A DNA stretch of 64,000 bases from Bactrocera neohumeralis. Its lineage: Eukaryota > Arthropoda > Insecta > Diptera > Tephritidae. This document shows positions 35,498-47,514 of this stretch, in pieces. The DNA is taken from positions 74,702,215-74,766,214 of the forward strand of contig NC_065920.1 in assembly GCF_024586455.1 (NCBI RefSeq), written 5' to 3'. The notes beneath the pieces are model-generated. The model was not told the origin of the DNA. It ran no database searches and saw only the letters and a list, made by a program, of their open reading frames with translations. Every line of letters begins with the position of its first letter. Within the stretch, counting starts at the first letter, position 1. A program made the translations under genes and the position numbers.

Positions 35498-36250
35498 AAA
35501 CAGCCAAAATGTAGGCTACACATAACTACCTACCTTTGGGTTGACCCATATTTTTATCGTTTTCGTGAGATTTCGATTTTAAATTTTGAACGGTTTATTT
35601 TGTCCCTAAGAAACACTATATATGTAGCTACCATACAAACTGACCGTTCATCCTCAAGTCCTTGGGTGGAGAACTTTTTTTTTTTGACAATCAGAAACAA
35701 GACTTTTCCATTTGACAAGACCTCTTTAAAAAATTAGACACTGTTTATTCGCCAACCCAAGTTGTTGAGATCCGACTACGAGAGCATATAACTGCCATAC
35801 AAACGGGCTGCTGAAAAAGAAGTTCTTGTATCCAAATATGTTTTATTGGTTAAGATATCTCTCCAAAATTTGGCATAGGTTATTGTCGAAGGCAGCCATA
35901 GCAAGTAGCTGTCATACAAACTGATCAGATACAAGACTTTGTATGGAAAACTTTTTATGTGACAAGACATCTTCCTGAAACCTTGCACAAAAATACAATC
36001 TCCAAATAAATTATTCGGATCGAACCATTAGAGCATATAGTTGCTATACAAACTGACAGATCAAAATCAAATTCTAGTATGGAAACTTTTTTATTTGTTA
36101 GCTGTGTTCTAGCTTCAGTGCAATTTAAGTTAACTTGTTTTCTTGTTAACAATTAGTAACACTAAAAATTTTAAAATACGAATTTGAAAACAGCCAAAAT
36201 GTAGGCTGAACTTATGTTCAACATTAAAAAACGCTGCCTACATTTAGGCT
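35498..36250 (+). repeat. Helitron/DINE-1-like repeat, four units, flanked by 20-base direct repeats
   Basis: Unit marks like catacaaactga occur near 35630, 35798, 35911 and 36045. The array lies between two identical 20-base strings (aaacagccaaaatgtaggct) at 35498 and 36188. After the second copy an inverted partner, gcctacatttaggct, lies at 36236-36250. Confidence 0.6.
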
Positions 36251-37735
36251 TAGTATACATTTTAAGTAGCTCTTTACAAAACTCATATTATTTTAGTTAG
36301 CTAAACCAGTTATTGCTAATTCTGCGAACTATTTTCTATATTTCTTAATAAAAAAAATCTAAAATTAATTCATCTTCCCTCAAAAATCGCTTAAAATGTA
36401 CCCTCACTTTGAACGTTATACAATTTAAGCCACATTGTAATCACAATTTATCGAAAAGAAATCACTTTTGCGAATTTCAAGCATCACTCAACAGCTTTTA
36501 AGGATACCGTGGCGGCTTGTTAGCCGTGCCAGCCACACAGCAGCTCCATCCGTATCAGTCACTTCACTCACTTGGCTGGCTCACTTCAATACGCCTGTGA
36601 GTTGCGCATGAATTGGCAAAAGCGCCTTAATTACTGCCGCTGCCGCTGCCACTGTTTTTGTTATTGTTTTTATGTTTTATTGTGGTATGTACTTTTTTCG
36701 GCATTCCTGGCAACTTCGCTGCCTTTGGCTATGTGGATTCGCCTGCATTTCGAGCTTAATTAAAAATTATTTTCTACATAAAAAACATACACTGGGCTTT
36801 ATTGCCGGCAAAAGCGCGCAAAAACGTTAACGCAAAAAAAAATATATATATGTATATTTATACATAAAAAATATTATAAATATGCCTGCAGTGCAAAAAA
36901 GAACGCTCAAAAACTGAAAAGCATACACAATTACAGATACCAAATAGCTCAGGCCACTTCATGGCACGCTGAAATATTAATTAACAAATACGCCGAAGTA
37001 AGCAAGAAAAAACAATAAATAATAAACAAAAATTTAATGAGTGAAAAAGATTGTCAGAAATTGCTGCTTAAATGGATTTTGAAGCAAATTCGCTTAAATT
37101 CTGCAATTTCATTATATAATATACTTATGTATACATATATGCACGTCGCCTGTGCCAATATGCTTTTAGTGCAAATAAATGCACGTCGCGTTTAATGCGA
37201 GATTTATTTATTTAGACAGTTCAGCGCTTTGAAATGCAAATAATTCCTTTATTAATTTTTTGAACGTTAAAATGAACAGCAAAAGGTCTGAAGTGGCTTT
37301 GCTTACACAAGAATTTTTTTTATATTTTAAGGCTACAGGGTGCAACAACTTTTATTTCGTTATGTATAGGCAGGTAGAGCGGATGTCTTATGGCTTGTGG
37401 GAGACGTATTGTGAAACCACTGAAACTAAAATCCCTAACTCTATTATGTCCACTCTAAACCACCTTGGGCTCCTGATGAAGCTCATGAGGACCAAAAGTT
37501 TTGTTTGTGAAACTGTGAAAGTCTCGCTAAAAAAACTCTCGACCGAGAGTTGCGATTTTTTCTTATACAAAGCTTCGCATTGAAGATGTTCTACATTCCT
37601 TTCATCTTCTGTATCTTGTTAGCTTCTATAATATTCTATAATAATGATTTTATGCTATTTTCAGTCTGCTGAAATGTCACTAAGGCACTGACCTGTCAGG
37701 ACTATTACTAGAGGTATTATGACATTAGGTCTTAG
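36251..37735. other. gene-free stretch; unique island 36500-37230
   Basis: The island has TGCCGC-type short repeats near 36630. Apart from the open frame listed separately nothing coding is seen. Confidence 0.35.
37272..37583 (+). other. 103-codon open frame, no recognised domain
   Basis: ATG start with A at -3, uninterrupted to 37583, product beginning MNSKRSEVALLTQEFF. No signal peptide, membrane segment or known motif. Outside recognised repeats, so a small gene or a fragment of an unknown transposon is possible, but chance is the default. Confidence 0.12.
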
Positions 37736-38000
37736 TTTTTATAGTCGGCATATGCGACACGTTTTCCATTCTTGGCACGTTTCTCTACTTGCTGAGCATG
37801 TTATGGATTGACTCCACCGAGATTCATGTTTATAATATGTTCTTCTATTATATATTTACTTTTTCGGAGTCTAATTAATTTTAAGTGGCTGGTGCCTGTT
37901 CTGACTAGTTCTTCTACTTCATAGTTACCAGGAATACCAATATGTTCTTGTACACAGTGAAGGCTTATAATGAAATGGGATGTAAGATCCACCAAGAGGT
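37736..38000 (-). pseudogene. RNase H fragment of a non-LTR retrotransposon, broken
   Basis: Minus-strand frame 37995-37801 reads HFIISLHCVQEHIGIPGNYE then VEELVRTGTS. This matches the RNase H stretch ISLxWVPGHxGIPGNxxADELARxGT, with the key PGH changed to QEH and W to C. Similarity fades after about 37850. The position of the conserved His that helps catalysis is kept. The piece is isolated; it does not connect to the reverse transcriptase relic at 38.5 kb. Confidence 0.65.
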
Positions 38001-38500
38001 CAATGCATTATTTCACTATCTTCGATGGAACCCGAAGGAACTTTAGTGATTGCTAACTAACTAAGCTGATGTGGGTATATTCTTTGTCAGAGCAAGAATG
38101 TTTTCAATAATTGAGGTGACATGCGCTTGCAGCAACGTATTTCGTAAGTTTACATAGTATCCACCCAAAAGAAGTAATAATAAAAAACTCAGTAGACCTT
38201 CGATTGCTTTCTGGATACTTAGAAAATATAGTTGATACATCTTTGTTCAAAACGGTCTGCAATTCGTCAAAAAGATGACACCGATTCTAGGTAGTATCCG
38301 AAAAATAGAAATAATTAACCGAGTTTTGGGTTAAAGAACCTAAGAAAACAAATTTAGTTGGGCTTAATAAGACATAACTCTCGTTAGATATTTCCATGGT
38401 ATGTAGATATAAACACGAAACGAGTTTTTGCTGTTTTTGTAGCGAGTATCTAAGTCCTATTTAAGGAAGTGCAAAATCAATTGTCGTCAAAATAACTTAG
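38001..38500. other. gene-free stretch
   Basis: No gene or repeat recognised. Confidence 0.4.
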
Positions 38501-38504
38501 GGGT

Positions 38505-39335
38505 ATTCCTAGAAAACGAGCTTTTAAAACGAGATCGGTCCAAGGGGAGAGTGGTGTATGGTGAGTGGATTTAGCGGGGCATGCAAGCAGGTGGTTAATG
38601 TCAAGCGGTAACTATTTCATTGCTGGACAGATGTTTAGCATGTCAGGGTCTATTCTGGATTGGTAGGTCCGACTACAGTATCCAGCTCGAACTTGTACTA
38701 GTATAACTCTCGTTTCACACTGCAACATGTGGTCACGGTCTGAGATGGGCGGTGTTTTCACTCCAAGGATACCATCAGTGAAAGTCTTAATAACATAGTA
38801 AGGGCTCCGCTGTGTATGACGTTCCATACACGTCTGAAGTTGGTAGCGTCCGACATAGCGTCGGTATATTGTTGAAGTACTTCGACGTATTGTAAGAATT
38901 GTTATCTTGATATTCTTAAGAGGTGGCTCCAGTTCAAGCAGATTTATGCAAAAACAGCCTAGTAAAAACTATTTTTAGAGGTGTTCGACTGGGGACTTGG
39001 GGACACATACTTTGATAGTCTGGAGTGCGGTGTTCGGATTTGTCTGTGTCTTCGGCAGCTGTGTCTTGCTGCATACAGGCAACGACTTTTGGGCTGCGTA
39101 GTTAACGACCGGTCGAACCATAGCCTTGTAAGGAGGCATTAGCGTTTATTTGCCCTATCCCCCGACGCTACTAGCTAACAACTTAAGAATCTTGTTGCAG
39201 ATCTGTACTTTATTAAAAGTCACAGTCGTAAAGTGGAGTCAAGGAGTACAGACTATAAGACGTAACACCCAAAATTTTTAAGCGCATAGTGGCACAGAGA
39301 GCTGGCGTTGTTCAGTGCTGGCACCATATGATCAA
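38505..39335 (-). pseudogene. reverse transcriptase C-terminal part of a Jockey-like element, broken
   Basis: Minus-strand reading, in order: KILGVTSYSLYSLTP near 39260, LLASSVGG, YKAMVRPVVNYAAQKSLPV near 39130, KTQTNPNTAL, YCSRTYQSRIDPDMLNICP near 38680 and HLLACPAKSTHHTPLSPW near 38560. These match the thumb and C-terminal tail of Jockey-type reverse transcriptases (VKxLGVTxDxLYTFTPH, YKAxxRPVxNYAAPxW, LRSGxxSxLNSYxSRIDPxxxxxCP, HLFxCPxxPTHLTPxxLW). Many stops and frame changes. This element type lacks RNase H after the tail, unlike the R1-like pieces elsewhere here. Confidence 0.75.
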
Positions 39336-39339
39336 ACGA

Positions 39340-39800
39340 GACCAGGACTCATCCATTGGAACTGCATCGCTACAATTTTTTGCTGGGAAGTCATAGAAAA
39401 TTTGCGCCATTCACCACAGTTAGTGATGATAACTTTGAAAAAGTTAAAAAAACAGTGCTTGAAAAATCATTGTGTTGGCAGCACAGTAATAACACGGGAT
39501 CTCAACATCTCTTATCGATCGATTCAACCTTATTGGTTATTATTTTGGGTATAAAGGTGCCAAGACTCGCCTCGTTCGCCTGAATCGTTTTTAAAAACGA
39601 CTTCAGTAGCGGTTGCAAAAGAGATGCTTGACAACGTGTCTGAGGGCCCAAACGCATGTCTACTGGTAGCGAAGCGTGGATTCATGCATTTAACTTCGAA
39701 ACTCTCCAATAATCTAGCGATTGATATTCTAAAAATAAACCCGAAAAGAGGCAGGCCGTTCCAGCTTAGACTGAATTGAGTTGGATTAAACAATTCCAGG
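39340..39800 (+). pseudogene. mariner transposase fragment (linker to first catalytic motif), broken
   Basis: Plus-strand frames give NLRHSPQLVMI/DDNFEKVKKTVLEKS, LNISYRSIQ, then VAVAKEMLDNVSEGP and TGSEAWIHAFNFETLQ*S. They fit the mariner order: RPSTSxxDxNVxKVKxxVLxN, VxISYGSxQ, IAKEMLDNV, TGDETWVYxYDxET. The first catalytic Asp of GDETW is Ser here. Nothing of the later catalytic region follows. Belongs to a different mariner lineage from the 22.4-kb element. Confidence 0.65.
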
Positions 39801-40609
39801 CTTGCATTTGCAAAATCCTATTCTGTATACGATCATAATGATTTGTATTAAAGTGCCTAAAAATATAGATTTTTTTTCCCAGTCCGGTTCAAATTGATCA
39901 CTCGCTATTTACAGAATTTTCGTGAGCTCATGAAACCTAGCAAGCCAAGAAAACACTCCATTCCTGTCCAAAGCTCAAAAATATCATAATAAGGGGAAGC
40001 AGTTGGAGTACTTCATTTCACTGCGTACATAGCCTTAGGTTAAATTTGAGGTACACAGAATATGCGAAATTATTAATTTGCTAGGGAATTGAAAATTTTT
40101 GTGTCTATCTTTATGAGTATTCGTTTATTCGTTAGTGTATATATGCATTTGTTGTTTATTTATCTAGTTGGAGTGTGTGTGTGTGTGTGGGTACACTGCT
40201 GAGTGACTAAACGGAAAACATTCTAGGGTGAAACAATTTTTCCGCTAAAATTCACAGCGCAGCAAAATCCATATGCCAATCACACAACAATAACAACAAA
40301 TAAGCACACATTACCCGCACATTACATGAAGGCTTTTTTGGGTCATTGGGGACTCTAGTCGTTTGATGTGAAATATTTTTGCACTGCTTGTTGTTGCATT
40401 TGTTGTCTTCGTGCTATACTTCGCCGACAACAATCTTTGCTTCATGTCGATTGGAAGAAGCGTTAAAAAGCAAATATATCGTAAACATGCATGTCAATAT
40501 ACTCTAAATGCACACACATACACACATACGTATATACTTAAGCGCTGGTAGAACTACAAGAACAAAAGACAACACGCTTGTTTGCGCGCTTGAAATGAAA
40601 TTGATGTGT

Positions 40610-40792
40610 TTATTTTTTGCGCTTTGCAATTTTATCTAGCCAAACATTGATGAGGAACACACAACAACAGCAACAAAGGCGTCGCCAGCGCCGGTCTGCA
40701 CCGCACACCGCGAGCTCGCTGCCGCTGCGCCAGCGACTGTCACCGTCGTCACTATCAAAATCATCATCACTGTCGCCATTAACATCGCTCAT
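40610..40792 (-). other. 60-codon open frame with acidic N-terminus, doubtful
   Basis: ATG with A at -3; the product starts MSDVNGDSDDDFDSDDGDS and includes a five-Cys run from a GTT repeat. AATAAA overlaps the stop. GAT and GTT trinucleotide repeats explain most of the composition, so this may be a by-product of repeats. Confidence 0.12.
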
Positions 40793-40991
40793 CGTGGAAT
40801 ATATTCCTCATTGGCGTTTTATCAGCACAATGCAGTGGTAGATAGCTGGCGAGTGGTTTGGGGGCTGCAGGGTATGCATTGCAAATTTTCGCCAGTCGTC
40901 GGTTTGGAAGCGACTCTACTTACCGTACTTGTTTATTTTTTTCGACTTCTTTCACCAGCAGCTAGACAAACAAACAAATAAAAATGTTGCA

Positions 40992-41011
40992 TGTGTGTGT
41001 GTGTGTGTGTG
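40992..41011 (+). repeat. GT dinucleotide repeat (10 copies)
   Basis: Uninterrupted GT run; a likely polymorphic microsatellite. Confidence 0.9.
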
Positions 41012-41859
41012 CTGACGCTTCGATAGACAGTTAGGCGAGCGTTTTATTTGCGACAAATAAATATGTGCATGAATTTTTGCAAATATTCAGCTCTGTGTGT
41101 GCGAAACTATGCTTTCAAGCGAATCGATAGCTTTTTAATATTGACACATGTGCCCCTGTGTATGACTGTGTGTGCGCGCGCTTGCATGTGTGCTTAATAT
41201 TTAAAAATATTAGATAACACGCAACAGCAAGGAAAATAAACAATTTCCACTCAACGTGTGTTAGTTTTATTGCACTTCCATTAAAATGCTCGCTGCAGTT
41301 GTTCTAAAGCCGCAGGGAAGGGGCGGGTGGCATGCAACTTATTGATAAACACATTTGCACTTAAGAAAGTCACAGTCTTAGTCTCATGACTCATGTGAGA
41401 GTTGAGTGAAAGGCGATCCGTGTTGGCGTCTCAAATGTTATTGATATGCGACTTGTTTCTATAGTGGCTACGTGGCTGCTCCCCTTTGAACTGCTGGCCC
41501 CCACTTGCTTTTGGCGTGCGGAATAAATGAATATATCAGTGGTTGGTGGATGGTTTTTAGGAAATTTATTTTTTAAGTACAGGACCCAATTCGTTCTTTT
41601 TGTTGCAATGAGTTAAATTTTATAACTAAAAACATCTACTATTTCGTGCCCGCTTTTGGTATCATATGAATAAGTACATAAAAAAGCTTCTTAATTTCAT
41701 TTAATAGTTTTTTACAGCTTTTTGTCAAAGGATTTTCTTTTCCTTGTGCCATTTGTTACACCCTAAGAATTTTTCATGTCAGTTGGTAAGTTATATGAGA
41801 AAGTTTTCTTATTGTTATACACTGAATAGGATATATTAAGTTTGTCAAGAAACTTGTAA

Positions 41860-42190
41860 CACCCAAACTCAAACGTCAGAGACCCGATAAAGTATATCTA
41901 TAAATGATCAGCGTGACCGTGTCCGTCTCTCTGTACGTCAGACCGTCCTCTGTATGTATATACGCCAACTGGTTCCTCAGTTTTTGTGGTATCAATCTGA
42001 AATTTCCTTTTTTTCTCATGGAGCTACTCATTTGTTGGGTCCGCTGATATCGGAGAGCATATACATAGCTGACATACAAACTGCACGAACGAAACTAAGT
42101 TCTTGTACGGAATCTTTCGTATTTATCAAGGGTAACAGGTTCATATAGATTTTGCTACTAGTTAGTCCTTTTCTTCAATGGGCGTATGTA
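41860..42190 (+). repeat. Helitron/DINE-1-like dispersed repeat, head only
   Basis: Head segments in order: aaagtatatctataaatgatc, agcgtgacc, gtccgtctctctg, tatcaatctgaaat, ggagctactcatttgttgg, atatcggag, then one unit mark acatacaaactg near 42070. Ends shortly after, without further units. Confidence 0.6.
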
Positions 42191-42229
42191 TAAATTTGAC
42201 AGCTGTCTGAGCAACAGTTTGTGAATTAT

Positions 42230-43095
42230 ATCATTTTGAATGAAGAAACTTTTGTTTTTAAAGAAAAAATTGATAAACAATATTTCGTGTGTTGATAAAA
42301 TATTACTTCTTGAGGAGAAAAAAATGGTTAAAGCAAAAACTTAAGTTGCTGACGAGTTTCCGGACACTGCCGCAAGAAATCGACCATTAAGGATTGGTAT
42401 GCTAAGTTTAGACGTGATGAAATGAACACCAAAAACGCTGAACGCTGTGATCGCCCAAAAAATGTTATTACCGACAAAAACATATGAGTTGAAGTCGAAA
42501 GACGATTTTGGATGTTAGAAATTCTGCTTCAACGCTACAGAAAGAAGCCCTTTTCTGATTGTGGCTGGAGAGGAAAAATTGATTAAAATGACAACCCAAA
42601 ATGCAAAAAACGATATGTGAAACCTAGCCTGTTGTTTACAGCAAATGAACTGCAAAGCAAAGCAATATCCATGACGCCAAGGTTTTCCTCTGCATTTAAA
42701 GAGACCAGATGGGCGTGTGGTGCTATGAGCCAAATCCGACTAAAAGCAGTAATGTGGAACGCTACCGACAACAACATAAAAAATGGAAGCCAAAACCATT
42801 TACGACTAGACACGAGGCAATAATTTGTCATCACAACAACACTCGGCTTCATGTTGAAAGACCGGTGAAAAACTATTTTGTAATCAGCCTAGACCTTGCC
42901 CCCTTTGACTACCATTTGTTCCGATTGTTGCAAAATATCTCACTGGATTACCGTTAATGTTAAAGCAGGGTATCAAAAATTGAATCGATTACCAAGCCCT
43001 GGATGTTCTTTTGATATGGGATTCCACAATTTGACAGAAAGAAATAAAAGTGTTACAGCTTCAGATACTTTGATTTGTATTATTGAACATTACAT
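42230..43095 (+). pseudogene. mariner transposase relic, internally deleted
   Basis: Plus-strand frames give STIKDWYAKFRRDEMNTKNA and ERCDRPKNV (N-terminal DNA-binding linker), later NVERYRQQHKKWKPKPFTTR, CHHNNTRLHVERPVKNYF, LDLAPFDYHLFRLLQN and FHNLTERNKSVTASD. These match a mariner transposase from helix-turn-helix to C-terminus (STIxDWYAxF, RRQLxxLNxALxxKRPEWATRH, HHDNARPHVAxPVK, YSPDLAPSDYHLF, ALPERWxKxVASDG). The second catalytic Asp reads Asn (HHNN); the third (LDLAP) is kept. Parts between and around are deleted and frames shift repeatedly. Length about 0.87 kb against about 1.05 kb for an intact gene. Confidence 0.8.
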
Positions 43096-43725
43096 AAAGT
43101 GTTACAAAAACAAATGCACAAACATAGCTATAGACCCAAATTGGAGACGAAGTATACAAATTTTAAGCAGTTTCTTAGCTGAGAGCTTAGTAAATCCTTT
43201 GATCAAGTAAGATCTCTCACTGTCACGCTGCCAACTATCCAAACCGTCTTTTATATTAAAATACTTAATTAGACTACGGGAGAATACATATCATTCGATT
43301 ATTTCTTAGAACTCTATGTACCATTGCTTTACCTGTAGTCCCTACTCCGAGTTCCTGATATTTGATCATTAATGATTGTACTGAAGAGTCTTGAACTAAC
43401 AAAATTCTGACGAATTCCCAGATATACCCACAATATTTCCATAGTTTAAAATGTTTTTTAGGTTACGGTAAACGAAGTTTAGTAAGTGACTGTTAGTTTT
43501 CTTTTTTTAGTGATATACTTTTTTTTTTTACTTCATGCAATTTGTACAGCTTAAAGTTAGAGGACTGTTCTTGAGTAATTTTCTAGCCTCATATGTTGCG
43601 CTTCGGTAACTCATAAAGCCGTTGAAGGTGCTCTTGGCTTACATTAGTTTCTTTACTCGATATTGGGTTTTAAGTTGTTAAGATAAATTCAAGGAAAATA
43701 AATTTTGACATTCAATGCTCTTTGG
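43096..43725. other. gene-free stretch
   Basis: No gene or repeat recognised. Confidence 0.4.
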
Positions 43726-43728
43726 TCA

Positions 43729-44510
43729 CTTAAGGGGTTACGTGGGTTTTGACAGCCGCAAAAATGCCTATTTTCACCAACTTTTGTTCATACAATATAT
43801 TAAGGGAGCGTGCTCTAGAAGCTACAAAAAATCGATTTTTTTTTGGCTTACATCTCTTTAAAAATTATCTGAAAATATGTCCCTAATGTTATAGATTGGA
43901 ATTCGAAATATTGTCGAAGTTAGAAGGCAAATAGTGACCGAGCGTCGACCAAGCGAAAACTTTGAAGCTCGATTTCTCGGTTTTTAATTTTTACGATTTT
44001 GCTTAATTGGCGGGCAGGATAGAAAAAAAAAACGTCGTATGGAATTGGGGCAAAGTTTATTATCTTTGGCATCAAATTATCTTCTTTTTAAACTAAATAA
44101 AACTAAGAAAAGTCAAGTTTGAACACATTTTTAAACAAGATAAAGTAAAATTTTTTTGGTCAAAAACCAATTTCTTTCAATTTTTAAAAAAATTTTAAAA
44201 TTTTACACTTTCTTTTTGGAATTTTCTTAGTTTAACTAAAAGATTAATTATTAAAAAATATAATTTTTTTTTCCGAAAGAAATTGCGACCTGCATCCTGC
44301 CCGCCGTCCGAAAAATGCACATGTGAGATGCATCAGCAATTGCTTCCCGAAGGCAGAATATCAAAGATTTCGTATCCAAAAAATTTGTGAAGGATGTATA
44401 AATATATAACTTTAAAGTCCAGAAATTTTGCTTGAATCAATTTTTTGTTTCCCTCCCAAAAAAAATCCTCAATATTCGATTTTTTGCACTTGGCTAGAGA
44501 AATGCCAAAT
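43729..44510 (+). repeat. possible dispersed AT-rich element starting cttaaggggttacgtggg
   Basis: The opening string and the following AT-rich body resemble a dispersed non-coding element known to me from tephritid intergenic DNA. I see no matching inverted end, so the right boundary is a guess. A recall-based call. Confidence 0.3.
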
Positions 44511-45860
44511 AAATTGAGTTAAATTAGCAGCGCTTACGAAATATTTTTTCGCAGAAATTTCACTCGCTCACCAAAAATTATTATGAAATCCAAATATATT
44601 TAAAAGATATGGGTCACCATTAAGCAATCCATCGTCACTACATACCTTTTAGAACGCCAGGACGTATGAGTAACATTTTAGTGAAATGCGTCAGCAACAA
44701 AATTACAACAGCAAAATGCGCACAAAATTAGTGCCAAAGTAATTTCCCTTGATGTCTCGGTGTAACCAAAGAGTGGCAAAGGATTTTAACAGTCAGTGAG
44801 CGCTTAAGCAGCAAGTGATTACTCATGAGATTTATATGGCCGCTCGAGGCGGGTGCGCGGCGGCAATTGGACATGCTCGCATGCCTGTGTGTCTGACGGG
44901 CACGTGACGCGTTGTTAAGGTTTTAGCAAACGCACACATATACAGCGGCTGAGAATTCACGGTACACATGTATACATTCACACACACTTGTAGCCGCTTG
45001 TAAGACCTGTCATCGCTTAGACATTTTTGCCCACTAATCCATATTTATTAGAAACATTTGTGGCTTTGTTCGGGCGTTTAGCATTCTTTGTGCGCGTATT
45101 TTGTTCAACAGTAATTTCATTTATTTGCTGCTTTATTCCACTGTGTTTTATTGCTATTTCTTTATTATTGTTTTTCGTTTTCTCGTTTTGGGGTTTTTTT
45201 TGCTCAGCGCTCCGATTATATCTACTCCAATTAATGCCACCCATATTTCGGTCGATTATACTAATTTTCTGTCAGCGATTAGCATCGCGCGTACACGTCG
45301 CTCGCACACACCTACTTTCATTCGCCTGCCACTCATGCACCTTCACACATAAGCACACACACGCGCGCAAATTTGAATGTGCCGCGCAGTTGTGTTGGTG
45401 TTGAGCGAAAGGTGTGGCCGCTTGATGGAAATTGGAGTGGCACAAAAAGCGAGAGAGAAATGTGTGCTGCCAAGCTTTGCGGTTCGTTTGTACTTTGCGA
45501 AGGACACGTCTCGCGGTCAAGGTCGTCGGTGCGCTGTGTAATTGGAAATTCCCATTTATTTATATTTATGTGCGTGTACTTATATGTGTGTGTATATGCG
45601 TGCTGTGTCACTGCATTAGTAACACAATATGTTGTGCATTAGAAATGGCCTCAATTAATTGTCGAGTAAATACTTTGCATATCAAAGTGGGGGTAGTGGG
45701 CGTGGAAAAACCAGATTTCTTACAACTCATATTTTTTAGAGGACATACTATTTTCATTTTAATTAATTAGAGCTGCAGCGAAAAATCAATTGTACTTTTT
45801 TCTGAAGTGTTTTATACGGAGTAGATAGTAGATCTACTAAGTAAATTAGGTTAAGTTACT
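44511..45860. other. gene-free stretch; unique island 44640-45650
   Basis: GC-richer unique DNA with CA/GT tracts (44970-45000, 45350, 45590). A 125-codon + strand frame at 45027-45404 lacks an ATG and is hydrophobic because the DNA is T-rich. No gene recognised. Confidence 0.35.
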
Positions 45861-45862
45861 GC

Positions 45863-46572
45863 ATGAAACCCAAATGGGAGAGGGAGAGAGGGAATAGAAT
45901 CAGAGAAAAACTGAGAAAGAGACTGAGAGAAATTCACGGATTTATAGAGAGATGGGCAGATAGAGAATCAACTATAAAAATAAAGAGAGACGCGTGGCGC
46001 ATCTTCGACCACCTCTACTTCAGAACGAAAGCGTTGAAACCATCGTGCGTTGTGCGGTGGAAATGGAAACTGTATCGGGTCCATAAACTGCAAAAATTTT
46101 ATTGGCGGCTTGAGATGCATTTTTGCCTTTATCGTAGTACTGTAAAATATGCCGTATTTTCTCTTTATTTTGCCCCATGTTTGCGACGCTATAACTCACG
46201 AATGACTTAAAAGAAACGACAATCAATCAAACACGTGTTAGCGTGAGCTTTCCAAAAAGGTATAGCATGACCCGATGCGACGAATAAAACTAGAACTACG
46301 CGCTTGCAGCGCCAACTAGCGAAAATACCGCAAGACTTTTTTGACAACCTATGATATTGAAAGGTGGTGAAGTGGATCAAACGGATAGAGAGAACAGAGA
46401 CAGAGAGAAACAGAATAGAGATATAAACAGACAGAGAGACAAAGAATGGGAGAGATGGAGTCAGGAAGAGACTGAGATAAGACTGATACATAAAATAGAA
46501 AGAGAAAAAGATGAAAAATGAGGAAATAAAAAGACAAAGAGGTAGAGAAAGGCGACAGAGGCAGGGATACGA
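45863..46572 (+). repeat. purine-rich GA tract interrupted by a mariner copy
   Basis: 45870-45990 and 46375-46570 are strongly GA-rich on the + strand (gagaga, gacagaga, agagaaa strings) with few pyrimidines. The two parts are separated by the truncated mariner listed next. The tract looks like one ancestral GA-rich repeat split by the insertion. Confidence 0.65.
45991..46349 (-). mobile_element. truncated mariner, same family as the 22.4-kb element
   Basis: On the minus strand it begins at 46349 with ggttgtcaaaaaagtcttgc, next to a TA at 46350-46351. It runs through the same leader as the 22.4-kb copy to ATG at 46178 and MGQNKEKIRHILQYYDKG, NASQAANKIFAVYGPD. It then breaks off after a DAPR-like segment at 45991, where GA-rich DNA starts. 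The second terminal repeat and all catalytic residues are missing. It differs from the 22.4-kb copy by small indels, so the two decayed independently. Confidence 0.85.
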
Positions 46573-47514
46573 ACATATTGGACCTATGAGTAACAGCTAT
46601 TTAATTTCTTTGAAGATTTGATCTTTTTCAGGAGTTGAAACCAAGTGTGTTCTCGTTATTCTATAAATAGGTTTTCTCATCTTTATATCAATGAACTACT
46701 GAAAGTATAAATTGAATCTTCTTGAATATAATTGACCCTTTTTTGCTTATAATACAACCAAGGAAATTTGGTTTCTGTGGATTTCTGATTCCATTAAAGT
46801 TTCGAGTACACATTCTATAATACATTGAGCAGTAGCTGAAATTACCAATCAAGTATAGGCCTTAGTTTACCTTGAACTAGAAGTCAATTTAGGCAGCGTG
46901 TTCAACAGCCCCATTATTGAGATATTTGCATGTCTGCATGAGAGCCAAAATATTTGCATTAACCCAGAGGTACAGCTACACTTATTAACACACTTAGTCA
47001 CAACTTATATTTCACTGTTATTACTGTTTTGTAATACCGTTAGCTTGTTTGTTTGGTGCGCGTATATTGCGGCTGTCGCATGACTAGCCCCAGTCGTCGG
47101 GGTAATGTTTTTGGTGTGGATAATGGAAATTCCAGCACACCCGCCATTAAATTAAATAACAAACAATAAAAGCTTTTACCAAAACCAGACACTAAGGCGT
47201 CACATAACGGTATGCGGTATATTTCACAAATAAAGCACCATTTATGCCGCGTTCGTTTGCTTGCACACACATGGCTTTGTATGTGTGTGTGCCCGCATGT
47301 TTTTATGCCACACATGGCCCGTAGCAAATTGCTATGCGCAGACAGAAGTACTTACTTATTGTAATTATTTATTTGTTGAATGCAATATGCATTCACAATG
47401 TCCTTGGAGGTTACTACGAAAGGTGTGCGCATATACTATAGAGAAAGGTGCATAGTTGGGTTAAATGATTATTTGGGATTAAGTAATATATAAAGATATG
47501 AAGAGAGTGAACTA
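46573..47514. other. gene-free stretch; unique island 46900-47460
   Basis: CA/GT-rich unique DNA; no gene recognised. Confidence 0.4.

Larger units (their letters stand above)
39801..41855. other. gene-free stretch; unique island 40130-41560
   Basis: The island carries CAACAA and GTT runs, a GT tract at 40177-40190 and GCG-rich DNA near 40690-40740. No gene recognised beyond the small frame listed separately. Confidence 0.35.

Noticed and set aside
45027..45404. 125-codon hydrophobic open frame resembling a membrane protein
   Set aside because: No ATG start; hydrophobicity follows from T-rich DNA; the end reads through a CA repeat.
45863..46210. 115-codon charged + strand open frame
   Set aside because: It reads the GA tract as Arg/Glu and then crosses the mariner copy antisense.
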